NCBI RefSeq assembly: GCF_030818795.1
Contig: NZ_JAUTAY010000001.1
Coordinates: forward strand, 2,294,001 to 2,358,000
DNA: 64,000 bases
Reading direction: 5' to 3'
DNA from: Microbacterium sp. SORGH_AS_0862
Lineage (GTDB): Bacteria; Actinomycetota; Actinomycetes; Actinomycetales; Microbacteriaceae
The translations under genes were made by a program, and so were the position numbers. Positions 26,318-34,548 of this stretch are shown here, piece after piece (the first letter of the stretch is position 1; each line of letters begins with the position of its first letter). The notes beneath the pieces were generated by a model. The model worked only from the letters and a program-made list of their open reading frames with translations, was not told the origin of the DNA and made no database searches.

Positions 26318-27844
26318 TCAGTCCAGGGCGCGGAGGGCGAGCCAGAGCTGCGCGCGCACCGCGAAGGAGGAGAGGTCCACGCCGAGCACCCGCTCGGTGA
26401 GCGCGAGACGAGCCCGCACGGTGTGCCGATGCACGCCGAGCGCCCGGGCGGCGGCCTCGTGGGCGGTGTCCGCTGCGAGCCACGCGTCGAGGGTGGTCAC
26501 GAGGGCGGTCGCGTGCTCGGCGTCGTGGCGCAGCAGCGGCTCCAGCTCCGCGCGGGCGATCGCGCCGACGCGCTCGTCGTCCAGGACCGAGAGCAGACCG
26601 CCGCGCACGTCCGCGAACGCCGCGAGCGACCCCGCCGAAGCCCGCTCTCGGGCCACCCGCGCCTGCGCGAGGCCCACCGGAGCCGTGTCGAGCGTCGCGG
26701 GAGCGGAGACGCCCACCCGCAGGCCGAGCTTCGCGGCGAGCTCGGCGAACACCCCGTCGCCCACGGGTGCCGCCAGCAGCAGTCCGTCCTCGATCCGGCC
26801 GAAGAACAACGAGCCGCCGCGGGCGGCGACGGCGCTCTCGAGCCACTGGAGGACGTCCTCGCGGCGGGCGGCCTCGGCATCCGTCAGACCGATCGCGATC
26901 GGCCCCGTGCCGAGCGAGCCCCACAGTGGCTTCGACACGCGCCGCACGAGCGCGCCGTCGCCGGTCAGCAGCGCCTCGGCGAGGCCGGAGCGGAGCAGGG
27001 TCGTTGCCTGGGCGAGGGTCTGTCGCTGCTCCAGCGCGAGCCCCGCCATCGCGACGGCCGTCGTGACGACCCCGCGCGCCTCGCGGTCGAATACCTCGGC
27101 CGACACCGCGATCGCGCCGCGCAGACGTCCGCCGCGGCCGAGGGTCTGCACGTGGAACGGGGTCGAGCCGATGTGCAGCGAGGATCCCGCCCGGGCTCCG
27201 CGGCGAAGCAGTGCCGACACCTCGTCGCGCAGGTCGTCGCGCGTCGCCGCATCCAGAGACCCTGCCGGATGCTCGTGGGTCAGGGCTCCGGCGGCATCGA
27301 ACAAGCCGACCCAGCCGCCCAGCTGTCGCGCGAGCTCGTCCAGGGTCGCTGCGAGCCCGTCGGCACGCAGCGCCGCCAGCGAGAGCGCGCGCCCCGCGGC
27401 GAGCGCCCAGCTGCGCCTCGCGTACTCCTCGGCGGCGATGGCCTGCGCGTTGGCGCGGGCGACGGCGATGAACGGGGTGCGATAGGGCACCTCGAACAGG
27501 GGAAGCCCGTAGGCGCGGCAGGCCGCATCCAGTCCGCGGGGGATGCCCTCGCGGACCACCTCGGTGCCGAATCCGAGCGCGGTGATGCCGCGGCCTCGGA
27601 GTCGCGCGACGTAGGCATCGAAGTCGGGCGAATCGTCGTCGGAGCCGAGGAACTGCGTGCCGGTCGTGAGCAGCACGAGCCCCTCCGCCAGGAACGGCGT
27701 CGGATCGGCGAGGTCCGAGCTGTGGACGCCCTGCACCCGCGCCGCCAGCGTGGCGGCGTCGAACTCTCCCGCCGCACGCAGGTCCAGATCCCGCCGGGCG
27801 AGGAGGGAGCCGAGGGTGGGGCTGTCGCCGAGGGACGTACTCAT
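26318..27844 (-). CDS. PucR-family transcriptional regulator
   Basis: A 508-residue regulator. The N-terminal PucR domain (about residues 10-130) includes PTPFLAEGLVLLTTGTQF and GLPLFEVPYRTPFI. The C-terminal helix-turn-helix is AAARALGVHRHTVRARLALTERVLG, the HTH_30 pattern. ATG 27844 is used; ATG 27853 would add three residues. It is divergent from gabT with an 85-base gap, so it probably controls the putrescine/GABA operon, as PucR-type regulators often activate nitrogen-compound catabolism. Confidence 0.88.
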   Translation of the reverse strand: MSTSLGDSPTLGSLLARRDLDLRAAGEFDAATLAARVQGVHSSDLADPTPFLAEGLVLLTTGTQFLGSDDDSPDFDAYVARLRGRGITALGFGTEVVREGIPRGLDAACRAYGLPLFEVPYRTPFIAVARANAQAIAAEEYARRSWALAAGRALSLAALRADGLAATLDELARQLGGWVGLFDAAGALTHEHPAGSLDAATRDDLRDEVSALLRRGARAGSSLHIGSTPFHVQTLGRGGRLRGAIAVSAEVFDREARGVVTTAVAMAGLALEQRQTLAQATTLLRSGLAEALLTGDGALVRRVSKPLWGSLGTGPIAIGLTDAEAARREDVLQWLESAVAARGGSLFFGRIEDGLLLAAPVGDGVFAELAAKLGLRVGVSAPATLDTAPVGLAQARVARERASAGSLAAFADVRGGLLSVLDDERVGAIARAELEPLLRHDAEHATALVTTLDAWLAADTAHEAAARALGVHRHTVRARLALTERVLGVDLSSFAVRAQLWLALRALD

Positions 27845-27929
27845 GTTGTACATCGTGGCGCATGTCGTGCGTGCACGTGTACGGGCAGGCGAGTGCAGCG
27901 CGCTCCGCGTTCGCCCTACGCTCGCGGCC
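27845..27929. promoter_or_regulatory. Divergent promoter region, pucR-type regulator and gabT
   Basis: An 85-base gap with TGTAC at 27848-27852 and GTGTACG around 27876-27882, which form a loose inverted pair, and the palindrome CGTGCACG between. These are candidate sites for the PucR regulator. No clear -35/-10 pair stands out. Confidence 0.35.
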
Positions 27930-29285
27930 ATGAGCATCGCCGACGTCACCACCACGCCCCTGGGCGGACCCTCGCTGCCGCAGGAGCGGCGCCTCGTCAC
28001 CGCCATCCCCGGCCCGCGCTCGCAGGAGCTCCTCGCGCGGAAGGCCGCAGCGGTTCCCGCGGGCGTCGGTCACACGGTGCCCATCCAGGCGGTGGCCGCG
28101 GGCGGCGGCGTGGTCGTCGACGCCGACTGCAACTCGCTCATCGACCTCGGTTCCGGCATCGCGGTCACCTCCGTCGGCAACGCGCATCCCGGCGTCGTGG
28201 CGGCCGTGCAGGCGCAGGCGGCCCAGTTCACGCACACCTGCTTCATGATCTCGCCCTACGACTCGTACGTCGCGGTCGCCGAGGCGTTGAACCGGCTCAC
28301 CCCGGGAGACCATGAGAAGCGCACCGCGCTGTTCAACTCCGGTGCCGAGGCCGTCGAGAACGCCGTCAAGATCGCCCGCAAGTACACCGGCAAGCCCGCG
28401 GTCGTCGCCTTCGATCACGGCTACCACGGCCGCACGAACCTCACGATGGCCCTCACCGCGAAGGCGATGCCCTACAAGAGCGGCTTCGGACCCTTCGCCG
28501 GAGAGATCTACCGCGCGCCGCTGTCGTACCCCTTCCGCGACGGCCTCGGCGGAGCGGATGCGGCCGCGCGCGCGATCTCGATGATCGAGAAGCAGGTCGG
28601 CGCCGACAACCTCGCGGCCCTCGTCATCGAGCCCATCCAGGGCGAGGGCGGTTTCATCGTCCCGGCGGACGGGTTCCTCAGAGCCCTCGTGGACTGGTGC
28701 CGCGCGAACGACGTCGTCTTCATCGCGGACGAGGTGCAGACGGGCTTCGCCCGCACCGGCGAGATGTTCGCGAGCGACGGGTTCGGGATCGTGCCAGACC
28801 TCGTCACGACAGCCAAGGGCCTCGCGGGCGGACTGCCGCTCGCCGCCGTCACCGGTCGGGCGGAGATCATGGACGCCTCGCACGCCGGCGGGCTCGGCGG
28901 CACCTACGGCGGCAACCCGATCGCCTGCGCCGCCGCGCTCGCGGCGATCGACGCGTACGAGCACGAGGGCCTCGTCGAACGAGCACGCGAGATCGGCGCG
29001 ATCCTCACCGCCCGCCTCGAGGCGCTCCAGCAGGCGGACCCGCGCGTCGGCGACGTCCGCGGCCGGGGCGCGATGGTCGCGGCGGAGTTCGTCGACCCGG
29101 AGACGGGGGCTCCGGATGCGGCGCTCGCGGCCGCCGTGGCGAAGGCGGCCATCGCCGAGGGCGTGATCCTGCTGACCTGCGGCACCTACGGCAACGTGAT
29201 CCGTTTCCTGCCGCCCCTCTCCATCGACGACGACCTCCTCGGCGAGGGACTCGACGTCCTCGCCGCATCCCTCGCCGCCGTCTGA
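27930..29285 (+). CDS. gabT: 4-aminobutyrate--2-oxoglutarate transaminase
   Basis: A 451-residue class III PLP aminotransferase that converts GABA to succinate semialdehyde. Seen: FMISPYDSYVAVAEALNRL, NSGAEAVENAVKIAR, FDHGYHGRTNLTMALT, the cofactor stretch FIADEVQTGFARTG and the lysine loop TTAKGLAGG (Lys296). Length is typical. It is the first gene of a GABA/putrescine operon with an amine oxidase, a permease and a succinate-semialdehyde dehydrogenase, which fixes the substrate assignment better than sequence alone. Confidence 0.93.
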   Translation: MSIADVTTTPLGGPSLPQERRLVTAIPGPRSQELLARKAAAVPAGVGHTVPIQAVAAGGGVVVDADCNSLIDLGSGIAVTSVGNAHPGVVAAVQAQAAQFTHTCFMISPYDSYVAVAEALNRLTPGDHEKRTALFNSGAEAVENAVKIARKYTGKPAVVAFDHGYHGRTNLTMALTAKAMPYKSGFGPFAGEIYRAPLSYPFRDGLGGADAAARAISMIEKQVGADNLAALVIEPIQGEGGFIVPADGFLRALVDWCRANDVVFIADEVQTGFARTGEMFASDGFGIVPDLVTTAKGLAGGLPLAAVTGRAEIMDASHAGGLGGTYGGNPIACAAALAAIDAYEHEGLVERAREIGAILTARLEALQQADPRVGDVRGRGAMVAAEFVDPETGAPDAALAAAVAKAAIAEGVILLTCGTYGNVIRFLPPLSIDDDLLGEGLDVLAASLAAV

Positions 29286-29317
29286 GACACAACACCCGAG
29301 CACCACGAAGGAGTGAG

Positions 29318-30679
29318 ATGAGCACCACCGAGATCATCAGGGACGTCGTCGTCATCGGCGCGGGAGCCGCCGGGCTGACCGCCGCGAACGACCTCCGCAA
29401 GGCCGGTCTGTCGGTCGCCGTGCTCGAGGCGCGCGATCGCGTCGGCGGGCGTCTGTGGACCGACACGATCGAGGGCGCGATGCTCGAGATCGGCGGCCAG
29501 TGGATCTCGCCCGACCAGCAGGCGCTCATCGACACGGTCGCGGAGCTCGGGCTCTCCACCTTCTCGCGCTATCGCGAGGGCGACAGCGTCTACGTCGGCC
29601 CCGACGGCGCGGTGACGCGGTTCACGGGAGACGTCTTCCCGGTGGCTTCCGACACGGCCGCCGAGATCGAACGCATCACCGCAGACCTCGACGCGATGGT
29701 CGCCGAGGTCGATCCCGACCGTCCGTGGGCGCACCCCAAGGCCGCCGAGTGGGACACCATCTCGTGGGACGGGTGGCTGCGTTCGCAGACCGACGACGAC
29801 GAGGCCGTGCGCAACCTCGCCTTCGCCACCGGCTCGGCGATGCTCACCAAGCCGACGCACGCCTTCTCCCTCCTGCAGTCGCTGCTCATGGCGGCCAGCG
29901 CCGGCAGTTACTCGCACCTCGTCGACGCGGACTTCATCCTCGACAAGCGCGTCGTGGGCGGACTCCAGCAGGTGCCGCTGCTGCTCGCGGAGCGCCTGGG
30001 CGAGGACGTCCTGCTGGATCAACCGGTGCGCTCGCTCACCTGGGACGAGGGCGGCGTCGTGGCCGAGGCCGCATCCGTCACGGTCCGCGCGCGACGCGCC
30101 ATCCTCGCCCTCGCACCCGTGCTGTACCCCCGCATCTCCTTCGTGCCGCCGCTGCCCCGGCTGCAGCAGCAGATGCACCAGCACATCTCGATGGGCTTCG
30201 TCATCAAGGTGCACGCCGTGTACGACCGGCCGTTCTGGCGGGAGCAGGGTCTGTCGGGCACGGCGTTCAGCCCGTACGAGCTCTCACACGAGGCCTACGA
30301 CAACACGAACCACGGCGACGAGCGCGGCACGCTGGTGGGCTTCGTCTCCGACCGCAACGCCGACGATCTGTTCCGTCTCGACGCCGCCGAGCGCAAGGAG
30401 CGCATCCTCGAATCGCTGTCGCACTACTACGGTCCCGAGGCCAAGAATCCGATCGTCTACTACGAGAGCGACTGGGGCAGCGAGGAATGGACCCGCGGCG
30501 CATACGCGGCGAGTTTCGACCTGGGCGGCCTCCACCGCTACGGCGCCGACCTGCGCACGGCGGTCGGCCCCATCCATCTGGCCTGCAGCGACATGGCCGG
30601 CGCCGGCTACCAGCACGTCGACGGCGCGATCCGCATGGGGCACCGCGCCGCATCCGAGATCCTCGAGGAGCTGCGCTGA
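29318..30679 (+). CDS. Flavin monoamine oxidase, probable putrescine oxidase
   Basis: A 453-residue FAD amine oxidase. The FAD-binding start is VVVIGAGAAGLTAANDLRKAG with EARDRVGGR after it. Near the C-terminus YQHVDGAIRMGHRAA closes the flavin site. The length and GGQWIS motif fit bacterial putrescine oxidases, which turn putrescine into 4-aminobutyraldehyde and hydrogen peroxide. The start ATG has GAAGGAG upstream. It lies between gabT and the permease, consistent with putrescine feeding into GABA. Other primary amines cannot be excluded. Confidence 0.86.
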   Translation: MSTTEIIRDVVVIGAGAAGLTAANDLRKAGLSVAVLEARDRVGGRLWTDTIEGAMLEIGGQWISPDQQALIDTVAELGLSTFSRYREGDSVYVGPDGAVTRFTGDVFPVASDTAAEIERITADLDAMVAEVDPDRPWAHPKAAEWDTISWDGWLRSQTDDDEAVRNLAFATGSAMLTKPTHAFSLLQSLLMAASAGSYSHLVDADFILDKRVVGGLQQVPLLLAERLGEDVLLDQPVRSLTWDEGGVVAEAASVTVRARRAILALAPVLYPRISFVPPLPRLQQQMHQHISMGFVIKVHAVYDRPFWREQGLSGTAFSPYELSHEAYDNTNHGDERGTLVGFVSDRNADDLFRLDAAERKERILESLSHYYGPEAKNPIVYYESDWGSEEWTRGAYAASFDLGGLHRYGADLRTAVGPIHLACSDMAGAGYQHVDGAIRMGHRAASEILEELR

Positions 30680-31560
30680 TGGCCGCGCCGGTGGTCGTCG
30701 GCTACACCGCGACGGATGCGGGCGCCGACGCGCTCGCCCTGGGAGCACGGCTCGCGGGGGCGATCGGGTCGGTGCTGGAGATCGTGATGGTGCTGCCGGG
30801 GGAGCGCTCGGTCATCACGCCGCCCGACGCGGGGTACGACCGGCTCGTCCGGGAGCGGGCGCGGGAGTGGCTGGCCCGCGCCTCCGCGTCCCTCGAGGAC
30901 GCCGTCGCCCACGGTCGTCACGTGCGCTACGGCGAGTCGTTCGCCGAGGGCCTCATCGCCGCCGCCGCCGAGTTCGGAGCCGGCATGATCGTGGTCGGCG
31001 CCGCGAACGGCGGGCTCCGCGGGCGCCACCGTCTCGGCACCGTCGCGAACGAGCTCGTGCACTCCTCCGACGTCCCCGTCGTGCTCGCTCCGGAGGGCGC
31101 CCGCGAGGTCGCCGCATCCCTGGGCATCGAGCGGGTCACCGCCGCGATCGGCACACGGCCGGGAGGCGACGTGCTCCTGGCCGAGGCTGCGGGCCTCGCC
31201 ACCGCGTCCGGTGCACCCCTGCGGCTGCTGTCGCTCGCGACGGTCGATCTGCCGGCGGGAGTCGACACCGGCGTCATCCGGCTCACCGAGGCGACGCACG
31301 CCGAGACGGTGCTCGCCCAGGCGCGCGCGTCGCTCGCCGAAGGTGCCGTGGCCCAAGTCGTCAGCGCGCAGGGCGCCGACATCGAGGATGCGGTGTCGCA
31401 GATCGAATGGCTGCCCGGTGAGATCGCGATGGTCGGCTCGAGCCGGCTCGCGCAGCCGCGGCGTCTGTTCCTGGGCTCGACGGCGGCGAAGATGCTGCAC
31501 ATGCTGCCCGTTCCCATGATCGTGGTGCCACGCACCCGCAACGCAGAAGGGGGTCGATGA
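30679..31560 (+). CDS. Universal stress protein, tandem UspA domains
   Basis: A 293-residue protein with two UspA-like halves. The first starts VVVGYTATDAGADALALGARLA and has the nucleotide-binding-like GAANGGLRGRHRLGTVANEL. The second ends with VGSSRLAQPRRLFLGSTAAKM. It starts at an ATG overlapping the amine oxidase stop and ends overlapping the permease start, so it is fully inside the operon. Usp proteins are often paired with APC permeases and may modulate them; the exact role here is unknown. Confidence 0.88.
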   Translation: MAAPVVVGYTATDAGADALALGARLAGAIGSVLEIVMVLPGERSVITPPDAGYDRLVRERAREWLARASASLEDAVAHGRHVRYGESFAEGLIAAAAEFGAGMIVVGAANGGLRGRHRLGTVANELVHSSDVPVVLAPEGAREVAASLGIERVTAAIGTRPGGDVLLAEAAGLATASGAPLRLLSLATVDLPAGVDTGVIRLTEATHAETVLAQARASLAEGAVAQVVSAQGADIEDAVSQIEWLPGEIAMVGSSRLAQPRRLFLGSTAAKMLHMLPVPMIVVPRTRNAEGGR

Positions 31561-33104
31561 TGAGTGCACCCGAATCGCAGGCCGTGGCCGCCGAAACCGG
31601 CGGACTCTCCAAGAAGGGGCTGTCCGCGGGAACGGTGGGCCTGATCGGCGCCGTCGTCATCGGCATCTCCTGCATCGCGCCCGCCTACACACTGACCGCG
31701 GCGCTGGGGCCCACGGTCTCGGCGGTGGGCGTGCAGGTACCGGCGATCATCCTGGTCGGCTTCATCCCGATGCTGCTGGTGGCGTTCGGCTACCGCGAGC
31801 TGAACCGGCGCATGCCCGACTCCGGCACCTCGTTCACGTGGGCCACGCGCGCCTTCGGTCCGTGGATCGGATGGATGGCCGGGTGGGGCCTGGTCGCCGC
31901 CACCATCCTCGTGCTCTCCAATCTCGCCGGAATCGCCGTCGACTTCCTGTTCCTGCTGATCGCCCAGATCACCCAGAACCCCTCGATCGCCGACATCGCG
32001 GCGCAACCGGGGGTGAACGTCCTGGTGTGTCTCGCGTTCATGGCGGCGGCGACCTTCGTCTCGTACCGCGACATGCAGACGACGCAGAAGCTGCAGTACG
32101 TGCTGGTCGGATTCCAGGTCGTCGTGCTGGTCGTCTTCGCGGTCGCCGCGATCATCGAGACGGTGAACGGCAACGGGTTCGATGCGACGCCGTTCGACTG
32201 GTCGTGGTTCGACCCGTTCGCCGTCTCTTCGTTCAGCTCCTTCGCGGCCGGCCTCTCCCTGTCGATCTTCATCTTCTGGGGCTGGGACGTCACCCTCACC
32301 ATGAACGAGGAGACCAAGGACCCCGACAAGACGCCGGGACGGGCGGCGACCATCACGGTGCTGGTGATCGTCGCGCTCTATCTGCTGCTCGCCGTGTCGC
32401 TCATCATGTTCGCCGGTGTCGGCACGGGGGAGTTCGGCCTCGGCAACCCCGACATCCAGGACAACGTGTTCTTCCACCTGTCCGGCCCCGTGCTCGGACC
32501 GCTCGCTGCGCTCGTGTCGCTCGCGGTGCTCACCAGCTCCGCCTCGTCACTGCAGTCGACGTTCGTGTCACCGGCGCGCACCCTGCTGGCCATGGGGCAC
32601 TACGGCGCTCTGCCGGAGCGTTTCGCAAAGGTCAGCCCGCGGTTCTTCACGCCGGGTTTCGCGACGATCGTCGCCTCCGTCGTCGCCTCGGTGTTCTACG
32701 CCGTCATGCGCTTCGTCAGCGAGAACGTCCTGTGGGACACCATCACCGCGCTCGGGATGATGATCTGCTTCTACTACGGTCTGACGGCCTTCGCGTGCGT
32801 CTGGTATTTCCGTAAGCAGTGGTTCGACTCGGTGCGCGCCTTCGTCTTCACGTTCCTCTTCCCGCTCGTGGGAGGGGTGATCCTCGCGGTGCTGTTCGTG
32901 ACGACGCTGGTCGATTCGATGGACCCCGAGTACGGATCGGGCTCGCAGATCTTCGGCCTGGGACTCGTGTTCGTGCTGGGGGTCACCGTCATCCTGTTGG
33001 GCGTCGTGATCATGATCTGGCAGGCGGTCAAGCGCCCCGACTTCTTCCGCGGGCGCACGCTGAGCCTGGATGCGCCCGAGAGCCTGCGCCGCCGCCGGCG
33101 GTGA
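31557..33104 (+). CDS. APC-family amino acid/polyamine permease
   Basis: A 515-residue membrane protein with about 12 hydrophobic segments. The APC signature is seen in segments 1-3: GLIGAVVIGISCIAPAYTLT, then GYRELNRRMPDSGTSFTWATRAFGPWIGWMAGW. Starts ATG 31557 and 31560 are adjacent. The operon position between amine oxidase and succinate-semialdehyde dehydrogenase suggests that it imports putrescine or GABA. The basic tail (SLRRRRR) is cytosolic. Confidence 0.88.
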   Translation: MMSAPESQAVAAETGGLSKKGLSAGTVGLIGAVVIGISCIAPAYTLTAALGPTVSAVGVQVPAIILVGFIPMLLVAFGYRELNRRMPDSGTSFTWATRAFGPWIGWMAGWGLVAATILVLSNLAGIAVDFLFLLIAQITQNPSIADIAAQPGVNVLVCLAFMAAATFVSYRDMQTTQKLQYVLVGFQVVVLVVFAVAAIIETVNGNGFDATPFDWSWFDPFAVSSFSSFAAGLSLSIFIFWGWDVTLTMNEETKDPDKTPGRAATITVLVIVALYLLLAVSLIMFAGVGTGEFGLGNPDIQDNVFFHLSGPVLGPLAALVSLAVLTSSASSLQSTFVSPARTLLAMGHYGALPERFAKVSPRFFTPGFATIVASVVASVFYAVMRFVSENVLWDTITALGMMICFYYGLTAFACVWYFRKQWFDSVRAFVFTFLFPLVGGVILAVLFVTTLVDSMDPEYGSGSQIFGLGLVFVLGVTVILLGVVIMIWQAVKRPDFFRGRTLSLDAPESLRRRRR

Positions 33105-33136
33105 CGGCAGACTGAGACCACAACCAAGGAGGACGA

Positions 33137-34504
33137 ATGAGCAGCGAATACGCGGTCGTGAACCCGGCCACCGGTGAGCAGCTGGCCACCTACCCCGCCC
33201 TCAGCGATGCGGAACTCGAGCAGAAGCTCACCCAGTCCGAGCGCGCCTACCGCCGCTGGCGCGACATGCCCGTCGCCGAACGGGCCGCTCTCGTGCGGCG
33301 AGCCGCCGAGCTGCACCGCGAACGTCGTGACGAGCTCGCAGCCATCGCCGTGCGCGAGATGGGCAAGCCCCTGGCCGCGGCGCTGGCCGAAGTGGACTTC
33401 GCCGCCGACATCACCGAGTTCTACGCCGACCACGCCGAGCAGATCACGGCGGACCGGCCGATCGACATCCTCGGCGAGGGCTCTGCCGTGATCCGCCCGA
33501 CGTCCCTCGGGGTGCTTCTGGGCATCATGCCGTGGAACTTCCCGTACTACCAGGTCGCCCGCTTCGCGGCCCCGAACCTGGTGCTCGGCAACACCATCCT
33601 CCTCAAGCACGCCCCGCAGTGTCCGGAGTCCTCGGCGGCCATCGAGGCGATCTACCGGGATGCGGGTCTGCCGGACGGCGCGTACCTGAACCTCTACGCG
33701 AGCAACGACCAGGCGGCGGCCGTCATCGCCGACCCGCGGGTGCAGGGGGTGTCGGTCACCGGCTCGGAGCGCGCCGGCGCCGCCGTTGCGGAGATCGCCG
33801 GTCGCAACCTCAAGAAGGTCGCACTGGAGCTCGGCGGATCCGACCCGTTCATCGTGCTCTCCACCCCGGATCTGGACGCCACGGTCGCCGCCGCCGTCGA
33901 GGCGCGCATGGACAACAACGGGCAGTCGTGCAACGCGCCCAAGCGCTTCATCGTGGTCGACGAGCTGTACGACGCCTTCCTCGAGAAGTTCACCGCTGCG
34001 ATGGCCGCGACGCCCGTGGGCGATCCCTTCGCCGAGGAGACCCTGCTCGGGCCCCTCTCCTCTCTCGCGGCCGCCGAGCGGCTCGAGGCGCAGGTCGACA
34101 CCGCCGTCGCGCAGGGCGCGCGTCTCGTGACCGGTGGCACCCGTGACGGCGCGTTCTACACGCCCACCGTGCTCACGGATGTCACGCCCGAGATGGACGT
34201 CTACCGCGAGGAGCTCTTCGGCCCCGCCGGCGTGGTCTACCGCGTCTCAGGGGAGGACGACGCGGTGCGGGTGGCGAACGACACGAGCTTCGGGCTCGGC
34301 TCCTATGTCTACACGACGGACCCCGCACAGGCGGAGCGTGTGGCGGATCGGATCGAGGCCGGCATGGTCTACGTCAACTGCGTGCTCGCCGATTCCCCCG
34401 AGTTGCCGTTCGGTGGCGTCAAGCGGTCCGGTACCGGCCGCGAGATGGGTCTGCTGGCGGCGGACGAGTTCGTCAACAAGAAGCTCATCCGCATCGCCGA
34501 CTGA
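33137..34504 (+). CDS. gabD: NAD(P)-dependent succinate-semialdehyde dehydrogenase
   Basis: A 455-residue aldehyde dehydrogenase, oxidising succinate semialdehyde (from GabT) to succinate. Seen: MPWNFPYYQVARFAAP, the catalytic glutamate in LELGGSDPFIV, the nucleophile in NNGQSCNAPKRF, and PFGGVKRSGTGREMG near the end. Length is typical of the shorter SSADH type. The ATG has AAGGAGG upstream. No separate aminobutyraldehyde dehydrogenase is present, so this enzyme may also take 4-aminobutyraldehyde. Last gene of the operon. Confidence 0.9.
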   Translation: MSSEYAVVNPATGEQLATYPALSDAELEQKLTQSERAYRRWRDMPVAERAALVRRAAELHRERRDELAAIAVREMGKPLAAALAEVDFAADITEFYADHAEQITADRPIDILGEGSAVIRPTSLGVLLGIMPWNFPYYQVARFAAPNLVLGNTILLKHAPQCPESSAAIEAIYRDAGLPDGAYLNLYASNDQAAAVIADPRVQGVSVTGSERAGAAVAEIAGRNLKKVALELGGSDPFIVLSTPDLDATVAAAVEARMDNNGQSCNAPKRFIVVDELYDAFLEKFTAAMAATPVGDPFAEETLLGPLSSLAAAERLEAQVDTAVAQGARLVTGGTRDGAFYTPTVLTDVTPEMDVYREELFGPAGVVYRVSGEDDAVRVANDTSFGLGSYVYTTDPAQAERVADRIEAGMVYVNCVLADSPELPFGGVKRSGTGREMGLLAADEFVNKKLIRIAD

Positions 34505-34510
34505 GCCGGA

Positions 34511-34548
34511 ACGATGGCGGGGGCGAGGATCTCGCCCCCCGCCATCGT
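34511..34548. terminator. Bidirectional hairpin between gabD and the TPR gene
   Basis: ACGATGGCGGGGGCGA pairs with TCGCCCCCCGCCATCGT around a short loop, giving a ~16-bp stem with a one-base bulge. It fills the gap between the convergent gabD and TPR genes and runs into the TPR stop codon. It is stable enough to end both transcripts. Confidence 0.75.
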
